Positions 33,501 to 39,682 of a DNA stretch of 64,000 bases are shown in pieces (the first letter of the stretch is position 1; every line of letters begins with the position of its first letter). The stretch is taken from positions 5,226,626 through 5,290,625 of the forward strand of contig NC_049990.1 in the NCBI RefSeq assembly GCF_000003815.2. Reading direction: 5' to 3'. A model generated the notes under the pieces. The model was given only the letters and a program-made list of their open reading frames with translations, was not told where the DNA came from and made no database searches. The stretch is from Branchiostoma floridae. Taxonomy: Eukaryota > Chordata > Leptocardii > Amphioxiformes > Branchiostomatidae. The translations under genes were made by a program, and so were the position numbers.

Positions 33501-34266
33501 TGAAAATCCGTTGTTCCCTTCTTGAGTTATCGTCTTCAGAAGTTTTTGACAAAAATGCCCCTGCTTTCCCAAAACTAGACGCTAGGGGGCCCAAACTTAT
33601 GTCACTTATTTCTGAGCACAAGAGCTATCTAAAACTTCAAAATCGTGACCATAGCTTGCTCAGAACACGAGATAGCAAACCCGGAAGTTGCGCTGCAGTA
33701 CCAAGGGAAGCCGCTAGGGGGACCAAAATCTAATCATTTCCAGCTTTCATCACACCCTACCAACACACCAAGTATGAAACCAATCCACCAAGCCGTTCTT
33801 GAGTTATTTTGTTTACACACAGACAGACAGACAGACACACAGACACACAGACAAACACAGGGTAAAATATAACCTCCATGACATTTCATGGAGGTAAATA
33901 TTATGTAAAACTATAATTTGACAGACAAAAAAAACAGAAGAATAATACTGTACACTTCTCTATCAGTGAAATTAGTTTAAACAACACATGAGATTCTTTA
34001 TTTTTCAATGGTCACTCAACTATGGCCGCCCCAGTTAACAGGTTGTATTAAGCCATTGTTCTCTAACCTGTCTGATCACCCCTATAGTATTGAGTGAATG
34101 AACTGTACTTACCAAGATTCTTGTCCTCTCCTTCAGAACTGGAAGGCGTCTCCGTGTCTTTGTCAGACTTGTTGGAGTCAATGTCTTTAAGGAGACTGAC
34201 CAGTTTCTTCTTCAGTTCCAGATTCTCGTCCTCCAGGCTCGACAGTTTGTCCATTATGTTCGCCAT
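7635..34266 (-). CDS. LIM gene B: PINCH-derived protein with a long Thr/Glu/Lys/Pro repeat arm
   Basis: I place 21 exons, all with GT-AG borders and matching phases: 34266-34113, 30945-30052, 28305-27835, 26174-25740, 24587-24117, 23191-22721, 21980-19394, 18845-18667, 17963-17823, 13073-12864, 11989-11891, 11469-11341, 10824-10705, 10373-10350, 10185-10108, 9507-9412, 9055-9001, 8710-8612, 8408-8363, 8059-7984 and 7782-7635. The product is about 2,325 residues: a short coiled-coil-like start, ~1,700 residues of acidic 12-13-residue repeats, four half-LIM knuckles, then PINCH-type half-LIM3, LIM4, LIM5 and a short unique tail. No signal peptide or membrane segment is seen, so a cytoplasmic scaffold or elastic linker is likely (inference). 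Exon 21980-19394 contains one frame change near 20260. The start ATG at 34266 is the first in a frame whose phase-1 donor fits the next exon; further 5' exons cannot be excluded. Confidence 0.8.
10108..10373 (-). CDS. LIM gene B exons 14-15: linker
   Basis: Two short exons, 10373-10350 (24 bp) and 10185-10108 (78 bp), with clean splice sites and counterparts in gene A (1403-1426 and 1813-1902). The second ends in CQIC, the first cysteine pair of the LIM3 second half. Its middle is variable: Asn/Gly repeats in gene A, Glu/His/Gln-rich here. Confidence 0.75.
10705..10824 (-). CDS. LIM gene B exon 13: fourth half-LIM knuckle
   Basis: A 120-bp phase 2-2 exon encoding CGACKLPMVDPDRIISYNG...HDEC, counterpart of gene A's 1047-1148 exon, which is six codons shorter at its start. 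Confidence 0.85.
11341..11469 (-). CDS. LIM gene B exon 12: third half-LIM knuckle
   Basis: A 129-bp phase 2-2 exon encoding CAECSLPIKEDETTVMYNG...HQAC. It is the counterpart of gene A's exon at 498-626, with the same length and most residues identical. Confidence 0.85.
11891..11989 (-). CDS. LIM gene B exon 11: second half-LIM knuckle
   Basis: A 99-bp phase 2-2 exon encoding CPACDEPLQNDEKRI...NGQLYHDRC, a lone first-half LIM zinc knuckle. Confidence 0.8.
12864..13073 (-). CDS. LIM gene B exon 10: linker and first half-LIM knuckle
   Basis: A 210-bp phase 2-2 exon. After a Pro-rich linker it encodes a single knuckle CSGC-x18-HEIC, matching the first zinc-binding half of a LIM domain (C-x2-C...H-x2-C) with no second half. 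It contains the NYNGYYYHEIC pattern common to all four knuckles. Confidence 0.8.
13474..17675 (+). mobile_element. Full-length non-LTR retrotransposon (LINE)
   Basis: The element is bounded by a perfect 12-bp target-site duplication, catatgagagct, at 13462-13473 and 17676-17687, which sets a 4,202-bp insertion. It has a GC-rich ~800-bp 5' region, one long open frame (14273-17626) and a ~50-bp 3' region. It lies in the intron between exons 9 and 10 of LIM gene B, in the opposite orientation to that gene. The perfect duplication and unbroken frame indicate a recent insertion. The clade is not settled; an apurinic-type endonuclease with a C-terminal zinc knuckle suggests the CR1/Jockey group. 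Confidence 0.9.
14273..17626 (+). CDS. LINE endonuclease-reverse transcriptase (1,117 aa)
   Basis: An intact frame. Residues ~70-320 are an apurinic/apyrimidinic-type endonuclease: SWNVRTM, LQETRLPE, ILGDFNARVG and DTDHSLV carry the expected Asn, Glu, Asp and His/Asp residues. Residues ~560-860 are the reverse transcriptase, with YIAFIDLTKAFD, SGVKQGCVLAPTLF and the catalytic FADDAA (near residue 807). The C-terminal part contains the YGSETWT and LRRILGI motifs typical of these proteins and ends in a CCHC/C2H2-type knuckle (CPNCGRDCHARIG...H). It nicks DNA and copies its own RNA at the nick. No separate upstream ORF1 is convincing. The ATG used is the first in this frame; translation might begin slightly downstream. 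Confidence 0.92.
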   Translation: MDLRNPIGQSPPALSRAAPGQLGTDPSRSACSIGCLELRVLLDKWIVCRAPDKQERNKKRRQKTPALRIGSWNVRTMRTGLSDDLTDIEDIRKTAAIDRELYRLNIDIAALQETRLPESGSLKEDSYTFFWKGKGMEDTREHGVGFAVRNTLLNKIEPPTGGTERIITLRLSTHEGPVHLLCVYAPTLQATSEVKDQFYEQLDSAIRKTPASEHIFILGDFNARVGSDHESWQTALGHHGIGKMNENGQRLLELCCYHNLCVTNTFFQNKAIHKASWRHPRSQHWHQLDLVITHRTSLNSVCNTRAHHSADCDTDHSLVASRIKLRPKKLYHTKKKGQPRIDVSKTMLLDKNQKFLKRLEETLSNTQLQDAEHRWDTLSKTIHSAAVHTYGKKEHKNTDWFEANISVLEPIMDKKREALVSYKQNPSSQNLQALKAARHEAQRVSRRCANNYWLLLSERIQLASATGDIRRMYEGIKQATGKPIKKSAPLKAKSGEIIADKDKQMARWVEHYLDIYSTENQVSQDVLNNIEDLPVLVELDAEPTIEELSKAIDSMSSGKAPGEDNIPAEIIKCGKPALLKPLHELLCLCWKEGKVPQPMRNSKIITLYKNKGDRTDCNSYRGISLLSIVGKAFAKVVLTRLQVLADRVYPESQRGFRAERSTTDMIFSVRQLQEKCREQQRPLYIAFIDLTKAFDLVSRKGLFQLLHKIGCPPQLLSIVISFHENMQGVVSFDGETSEPFAIRSGVKQGCVLAPTLFGIFFSLLLKFAFGNSTQGVHLHTRSDGKLFNLARLRAKTKVRSVMIRDLLFADDAALVAHAEHELQQMINQFSHACREFALTISIKKTEVMGQDVPQPPIITIGPEVLEVTEHFTYLGSTITNNLSLDREIDRRIARAAGVMTQLGKRVWNNNHLTLHTKLEVYRSCVLSTLLYGSETWTTYARQENRLESFHLRCLRRILGITWRDRVPNTTVLERSCSLSIHLLLCQRRLRWLGHVSRMKDGRIPKDILFGELAAGKRPVGRPALRFRDVCRRDMRLTDIDPTSWEQIAEDRTRWRNTVREGLAKGQARRMKQLESKRQRRKDRLQPGNSSEYICPNCGRDCHARIGLQSHSRRCQPP
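17823..17963 (-). CDS. LIM gene B exon 9: Pro/Gln-rich linker
   Basis: A 141-bp phase 2-2 exon with TGTAG acceptor and CA|GTGAGT donor, encoding a Pro/Gln/Ile-rich linker (PVPFQQIQQPTSPTYIIIP). It completes split codons cleanly with exons 8 and 10. The following intron carries the LINE at 13474-17675. Confidence 0.65.
18667..18845 (-). CDS. LIM gene B exon 8: basic linker with repeated motif
   Basis: A 179-bp exon, phase 0 to 2. It contains YRSMETLK twice in a row within a Lys/Arg-rich stretch, a sharp change from the acidic arm. The flanking phases match exon 7 and exon 9, which supports placing it between the repeat arm and the LIM region. Confidence 0.7.
19173..19346. mobile_element. pogo/Tigger-like MITE, copy 3
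   Basis: Third copy of the family at 2230 and 4403, with CAGTAGGAGCC... / ...GGCTTCTACGG ends and TA on each side. It lies 47 bp inside the intron after exon 7 of LIM gene B. Confidence 0.7.
19394..21980 (-). CDS. LIM gene B exon 7: 2.6-kb repeat exon with a frame change
   Basis: A giant exon entering in phase 1 at 21980 (TTGACAG acceptor) and leaving in phase 0 at 19394 (CAG|GTTAGT). It encodes ~860 residues of the acidic repeat, shifting toward its end to a motif with GIQTD, GCQTD or MQVQTD every 30-45 residues. The frame that is open from the acceptor stops at 20176, while the frame that reaches the donor opens at 20278. Both look coding by composition, so a single frame change of 1 or 2 bases lies near 20260. 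An 80-base intron would also fit the frame, but its ends are poor and the removed part aligns with an internal repeat (KKTGT...). An assembly indel or a damaged allele is more likely. Confidence 0.7.
22721..23191 (-). CDS. LIM gene B exon 6: repeat exon, tandem copy 4
   Basis: A 471-bp phase 1-1 copy of the same module. It differs from exons 3 and 5 at scattered codons, mostly conservative or silent, which points to recent duplication or gene conversion among the copies. Confidence 0.85.
23192..24116. other. Intron of LIM gene B between repeat exons 5 and 6
   Basis: Non-coding sequence; no knuckle or repeat coding was seen. The region just before the 24117 donor matches the region next to the 27835 donor, marking the edge of the duplicated exon unit. 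Confidence 0.5.
24117..24587 (-). CDS. LIM gene B exon 5: repeat exon, tandem copy 3
   Basis: A 471-bp phase 1-1 exon, nearly identical in sequence and length to exon 3, with acceptor ATATAG and donor G|GTAAGC. The central part (PKDAKAVGTDKEEKEDKA...) is unchanged between copies. Confidence 0.85.
24588..25739. other. Intron of LIM gene B between repeat exons 4 and 5
   Basis: Non-coding apart from the G-rich tract at 25593-25655. No other structured feature was recognised. Confidence 0.5.
25593..25655 (+). repeat. G-rich TTGGGG-like tract, quadruplex-prone
   Basis: About 60 bases of runs of two to five G separated by T or TT, ending in GGTGGGGGTGG. It lies ~90 bp from the donor of the short repeat exon (25740). 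The repeat is too irregular and short to be a telomere. Confidence 0.5.
25740..26174 (-). CDS. LIM gene B exon 4: repeat exon, tandem copy 2 (short)
   Basis: A 435-bp phase 1-1 copy of the repeat exon, lacking 12 residues near its 3' end (the PQTDVPVVVPKE-type unit) relative to the 471-bp copies. Loss of one whole 12-residue unit keeps the frame and supports that period as the structural unit. Confidence 0.85.
26582..26870 (+). repeat. Minisatellite, ~31-33-bp unit
   Basis: About nine degenerate tandem copies of a unit like AGGTCTTGATTGTATACGA followed by AGGCCTGAGGTA. It lies inside the intron between repeat exons 3 and 4 of LIM gene B. Confidence 0.85.
26925..27120. other. GC-rich intronic patch
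   Basis: A short GC-rich island (CTGCCCGGGACCACC, CTACCCGGCG) in an AT-rich intron directly after the minisatellite. It may be the remnant of a retroelement, but it does not match the LINE in this window and I cannot name it. Confidence 0.3.
27835..28305 (-). CDS. LIM gene B exon 3: repeat exon, tandem copy 1
   Basis: A 471-bp phase 1-1 exon of about 12 repeats of 12-13 residues, for example TATDPEETDDKAF followed by GTDPEKTDEKDV. Near-identical exons occur at 24587-24117 and 23191-22721, and a shorter one at 26174-25740. Intronic sequence next to the donor (CCCAGCGCAGCACCAG-like) is shared with the copy ending at 24117, so the duplicated unit included flanking intron. Confidence 0.85.
28306..30051. 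other. Intron of LIM gene B between exons 2 and 3
   Basis: Non-coding; contains the SINE at 29266-29535. Near 29950 there is a faint copy of the CCCAGTGCAGCACC motif found beside the other repeat-exon donors. Confidence 0.5.
29266..29535 (+). mobile_element. tRNA-derived SINE
   Basis: The head (29271-29340) resembles a tRNA gene, with an A box (TGGCTATGCTAG, 29286-29297) and a B box (GGTCGATTCC, 29320-29329) spaced as for RNA polymerase III. A tRNA-unrelated body follows (CCTTGGAAAGGTGCTTCACAAGACTTTC), of a kind widespread in invertebrate SINEs. It lies antisense in an intron of gene B. The family name was not determined. Confidence 0.75.
30052..30945 (-). CDS. LIM gene B exon 2: 298-residue acidic repeat exon
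   Basis: A phase 1-1 exon encoding tandem degenerate repeats of ~12 residues such as ETESPEKEPKE and TATDPGETDKKDV, made almost entirely of D, E, K, P and T. It is more divergent from the four tandem copies downstream but has the same period and phase, so it is probably an older relative. Both splice sites are clear (TATAG acceptor, TTG|GTAAGT donor). Confidence 0.8.
30946..34112. other. Intron 1 of LIM gene B
   Basis: A 3.2-kb AT-rich intron. It contains the inverted-repeat element at 32838-33895; the rest shows no coding or structural feature I can support. Confidence 0.5.
32838..33895. mobile_element. Inverted-repeat element with internal tandem sub-repeats
   Basis: The ends are complementary (ACCTCCATGAAA at 32838 and TTTCATGGAGGT at 33884-33895), and a second copy of the right end makes a small palindrome at 33872-33893. 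The interior repeats a ~130-300-bp unit containing CATTAATTATGCAAA at about 33119 and 33413, then a CAGA/CACA microsatellite (33820-33855). No protein is encoded. It is probably a non-autonomous DNA transposon of unknown superfamily. Confidence 0.5.
34113..34266 (-). CDS. LIM gene B exon 1: start and short coiled coil
   Basis: Starts MANIMDKLSSLEDENLELKK and continues with leucine-spaced, charged residues that look like a short coiled coil, then a Ser/Asp/Glu-rich end. The donor is G|GTAAGT in phase 1, the same phase used by the following repeat exons, which is the main reason for assigning it to this gene. The next recognised exon is 3.2 kb away. Confidence 0.65.
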
Positions 34267-37200
34267 CTTGTCTGGCTGTATCGCAGTGGTGGGGGAAAAG
34301 GTGACACATTTATTTTTTAGGTCATTCATGACGCCTCGGACAATTAAAAAAATGTATGCCGGACAAAAATATAATTTCTGCATCTGGTTTTAAGCCAGTG
34401 CCAGACAAACATTTTGCTAATCATTTTCTAGACACAAATAATACATTCAATGATAGTCAGAAAATCAGCCTGTCGTGTCATATCACCAAAACAACAGCAA
34501 ACAGCAACAAAACAATGTTTTGAAAATCATTGGCTCCAAGATTGTTGCATATTAACCTTTTGGACCACCTGGTTTTCTTTGTGAACGTTCGAACGTGAAG
34601 CTGTGTGAAAGTTGTTATCGCTTGTGCTCTCCCAATCTGGTGTACTAAAGCAGCTGCTGATTTGTTTACTAGATAGATAGACCACCGACAGAAACCAATA
34701 ATTAAGTGTCTGGACAATAGTGATTCACAAGGTACCCGGAAGGATATTATAGTCTGTTATAGGACTGTGTACCTGTACCTGTAATTGCTTATGTAGGTCC
34801 GGATCTGAACGTCAGAACTTGTTTACTTATAAGGCCCATATCCCATCATAGATATGTACATTTATGTCCCAGAAGCAAATGTTTCCATCAAAACTGTTAG
34901 CTACATGGAGATTTTGTTGTTTCCTTTCAGACAAAGGGTTTGTGTTTTTCTACGGCGCCTTTTTAATAATGATATCTTACAGACAAAACGCCAAACGCCA
35001 TTAAAGTGTCTTTCGTTGAGTATAAGTCAAATACATGTATAACTAACTATGGGGGCTAAACCTACAACACTTACTCTTGGTCTCAAGAGCTGTCTTCCAC
35101 TCAAACATTATAGCCGTAGGATGTATAGAACTAGAAATATCAAATCAGGAAGTTCCGCTGCAGTACCATAACTACATACCTGATTCATGAATACTGAATA
35201 TGTAAGGCGCATTTTCCATTTAATGGGTTCCTACATTGAAATCTATCGGTGTATGTAATGTGTATGTGTGACCCTTTACTAAGCCAATTCCCCGCGTTTT
35301 TACTAGGTCAAGTGATCTATTCTCATCTCTTATGCAGGCGTCTGAACACCTGGATTTCAGACGCTGTTCTATTAATAATGGTCTCTTTGCGTACATAATC
35401 GTTAGCCCAATCATCATGGATTGGACTTGTATTTTGACAAACGAAAGTTCCTATTGTACAAACATTATTATCATTATTATACCATTAGAAACATACTCTC
35501 CTAGCATACAGGAGTGGTGGTCTCTACTTAGCCTGGCCAGTGTGACCACTTTTAGCCTGTGTCTTATGCCATTCACCCCATTCGACAGAAACATTAAGAA
35601 TCCTGGCAATGGTGGTCAACTGTATATTTTGTCATTTACCTTCATGTCCCTTGAGCGGTAACTATACAGAGTTTTATTGAAAACTGTACATACAACGACC
35701 AAAATGGTTTAAGTTTCGCAAACGTTGACTTTGTTTAATCACTGCAGTCTACATTGTTGTCTATAGTTAGTTGATGCACTAGAAACAGATGCCAGCCTGC
35801 GATTGCACAGTTTAATGTCTCGTAATTAAAAAGCAAGGTTATCTAACAATGGAACACCATAGCAGGCCACGCTGACCTTGAAGCTCAAACTTTCAAGCAC
35901 TTAATGACAGTTTTAAATCATACTGTACTTAAGGAAGATTATCTAAGAGGAGGGTTGAGACTCAGGAACAAAGCTAGCCTTTGAGAGGAAAAATTACTTC
36001 CCTTTCCGTGAGGTAAGTTTCCTAATCCTCTTTGGATCAACTGGCATTCCAGTGACTCATATCCGCCCACTTTTAATATGTCGGTCATCACAACAATCGC
36101 TATGTCAAATATAATCTCCAAACAGATCCTACGGTAGCGTAAGATAGTATCAAAGGCTGCCAGAGGAGTGAAGCCGGCCTAGGAGTGTGTTTGGCTACCG
36201 GAGTGGCTGATGACACCCTTTTGCCAGTTGTACTCCTTAGCCAGTTTTGATACTATTTTATGCCATTGGTGAAACTGCCTGAAAATTATGTCAAATACAC
36301 AACACTTAAGTTTTGAATGTTTTGGTCTCGATGTACGGAGGTTACGCAAAGTTTCCCTGCCTTCCTTTCTCATTGTAATGGTCTAAATGACTTTCTTGAG
36401 TGATTGGAATAGTGCACAGCCATTGTGGCTGATACATATTTGCAGAAATTTAAGACCACGTTATTTTTTTTAACTGGAGTTTGTTCAATGCAAGGCCTTA
36501 GTTGACCACCTCCAAGCATTGAACTAAGTTGACGAAAGATGGAAATTATCATATTAGGAGATAGCGTTGAACACTGGTTTTAAAGGAAGTTGTAGGTTGC
36601 ATACAGAAGAGAAGCAGTCATCAAGATGATTCCACTGCTTCTAGAGTCTTTTGCTAGAAGATCTTACTTCTTCTTCAAGTTCAGGTGAAACTTGAATTAT
36701 ATTTGTCGAGGTTGAATACATTCACAACAACAAACAACAAGGAGCACTTTCTAAGCTCAGTTAATACCCAAGATATAGCAAGGATTACGCTAATATTAGG
36801 GGGTGTGAGCATCGCCCTCGGCAGTCCAACACCTAGTTCAGTCAAACCCAGATGAAATTACAGCTGCAGCTAGTCATGGCGACTACCTCACTAATAATGA
36901 CCATACATTATCTTAAGATTCGGGATGAAAACAAAACCAAATGAATAAGATAAAGGATGTCATCTGCTCACCTGTGCTGTAGCACCTTCAGGATGACTTC
37001 AGATCTTGGGATATATTCTTGAGAGTCCTCCCCTTGGGCAAGGTGTCTACGCCTCCTTGTCGGTCTGTCTGATAATTTCAACAAAAAGAAAAACGTCGGG
37101 CTACCTCTGCTACAGTCTCCCCTGTCTTGCGACGCAGAACTGACGCAGCGTAATAGCCGTAAACGCTTTTTGTAGCGTCAAATCATCAGAAATTACCTGA

Positions 37201-39557
37201 CAATGACGATAAGCCTGGCGTACCCACAGGAGCTGGGTATATTTGCAAGGTAGATCTGGCGACCTGTGGCCCTTAAAACCGGTCTTGCAGGGTACATGGG
37301 ACGCCTGGGCAATGATCTGTGTACGGTACACAGCTTAAGCACGCAGGTGAAAGTGCTTTCACTTTCTATCCCAGGATGCAATGCGGTGCCAAAACACGCC
37401 ATCTACCCATAAATCATTGCTCGCGTTTGTAATGAGGGTTGGTGATATTCAAAACAAGTTGTTTGGGACCAGTAATTAGAATTGAAATGAAAACAACCTC
37501 CCTTAAGTCACAGGCTGGTTTCTGTAGAAAGAAATCATATAGCGAATAATGACGTTTTTTAAAGAATTGTTTGCTTATTAAACGTTGACTCTTATATTTA
37601 GTTCTCATTTTTTCTTATTTGCTCTGATGGTCTTTGAACTGATTTTGTAAACTTTGAAATCCATAGATGTACACTGAATATATCAAAGATATTAGAAACT
37701 ACGAAATATTACAGAATAAGCGACATTTAAGGGCAATCTCGTCAGCGTTCTGACCAAAATGACCCACAATGACCCGGGATGGGCGTTGCTTGCTTTTCTA
37801 GTTTTTCCATGCAGATTCACCTGCGTCAAAGAAGCCATCGGCAATGCGCGCACATTGTGCGGCATTGTTTATCAACGGGTGACTGCATGTCGCAGCAAAA
37901 CTGCTTCTTATAGAGAATCGTCCCAGTACATTTGCTACCAGTGTCTAACAAGTAGTAAAGACCACGTTTCGGGGAAAACTGAGTATTGTGTAGACTATAG
38001 TTGAGTAGAATTACACCATAAGGTAGCCAGAGTTGTCTATGCTCGTCAATCATGGAGAGTATAATTGACAGGAGCGCACATGTGCCCGAGGGTACAGAAC
38101 CTGCGTGTCTTCTGCATTGTGCCCGGATTAGGCACGGGCGATTTGACAACAGGGGCTCGGGACGCCCCAGGGGTGTTTGTTCCGACTGGCTTTTAAAGTG
38201 AACAAACATGTCTCCGATTGGTCATTCAACAAAAAGACATGGCGGTGGGGATAATGTTGATGATGATATTGGTTTAATACCAAACGTGGTTTAGATATGG
38301 AGGTTTAGTGCGTTCATTGAATTGATAGAGTTTTGTCTATAGTTGGTTTGGAGTGCATTGTAACTTGCCCTCTGATAGCAACTCTAAGGATGATTAAAAC
38401 GTATCTCGATGCCCGAGATCTCTCGATGCCCAAGAAGCAAAGTGCTTTTAACCAGCCAAATGGCAATGCAATGATCTTGATTTTTATTTTCCAACGAGAA
38501 GGCAAGTGAATGGACATGTCACGTTAGACATGAATCTTTCCTGAATTACTGTCAGTATTGTCGGCGTCCTTTGGTCTCTTGAGGAACATGCATTTGTAAT
38601 CCGCTAGGCGGCGCTTCCCTGTGGGATACAGACCTGGGTAGAGATACACGAGTCATGTAGTAAAATCATTCTTTATTCGTAAATAAATATAACCCAGGTC
38701 ACGTCGGTCATTACTGACCGAACATGCAGGGGGACATTAACAGACAAGAACAGGGCCCTTCCCCACCCAGAAATGCCATCGTTATCTTTGTGTACACGTA
38801 TCATACACAAAATAATGTTTAGACTCTAGATTTAGATGATATCTAAAACTCAACGATGTCGATTTATCCATATACTTGTGCGTATAGGCTAGCCCATTTA
38901 TACCCGCTTGGTGATACATGCGTAGAATGTGTAGATCATGTACATGTGCAATATAGGCTGAGGCGCTAGGAGGCGCAGCCGGATTGTCTGAAGTTGGTGG
39001 GCTTTCCGATCGAGATTTTTATCAATCGAGGACTACAGATTGGAAAATGGTATCTTCCAATTCAGATTTCATTGTACACAATTTTGACATAAGACGTGTT
39101 CTTGTACTTGTCTCCATTTTCGTATGTGAAAACGAATTGTGCCATATAATTCAATATTTACGTTTCTTAAGAAAGACAAAATAAGGTTTGATATCTTTGA
39201 TTGTTAATATAGTTATCTTACATCTGTTTTGCCACATATTACATTGGTGTTCATTACAGAAGAGGTAGTGTTTATAAATGCAAATAAATTGTATACACAG
39301 AAGAAAATGAAAACGCAATCAAGACTTAACGGTCGAGGTCGACCTTGGTACCTATATATTCCATGTTTGTTAATGATTGGGTAAAAGCCCCATACCATAC
39401 GGCGAAAGGTTCCGAGAAAAGATCAAGCGGTGATCATGAAACAAAGCAAAACAATGCACTGATTATTTTGTTCGCAGTTATGCAATCAGCATTATTAGTC
39501 TGGTTGCAGAGCCCACAGCTCGCCACAATCCCTCACGGCTCCAGTCGTGTCCGCAAC
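34267..39557. other. Intergenic region between divergent genes
   Basis: About 5.3 kb between the start of LIM gene B (-) and the first exon of the fibrinogen-related gene (+), so it should hold both promoters and any non-coding first exons. I see no convincing TATA box, RNA gene or open frame with a recognisable product. Confidence 0.5.
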
Positions 39558-39682
39558 ATGGCCACGAGAGGCTGGGTGTTTGTCCTGTTCGTCATTGTTA
39601 ACGAAGTCGCCTGGTCTGGTACAAACACTTCACCATCCGAGCATGATTGCACGCTTGGCCTTCATCATGTAGACAATGAAGG
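39558..39682 (+). CDS. FReD gene exon 1: signal peptide
   Basis: ATG at 39558 opens MATRGWVFVLFVIVNEVAWS, a classical signal peptide, followed by ~20 residues and a GG|GTGAGT donor in phase 2. The exon at 55911 enters in phase 2, completing a glycine codon. A longer in-frame start lies upstream but would bury the hydrophobic core, so 39558 is preferred. Confidence 0.65.
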
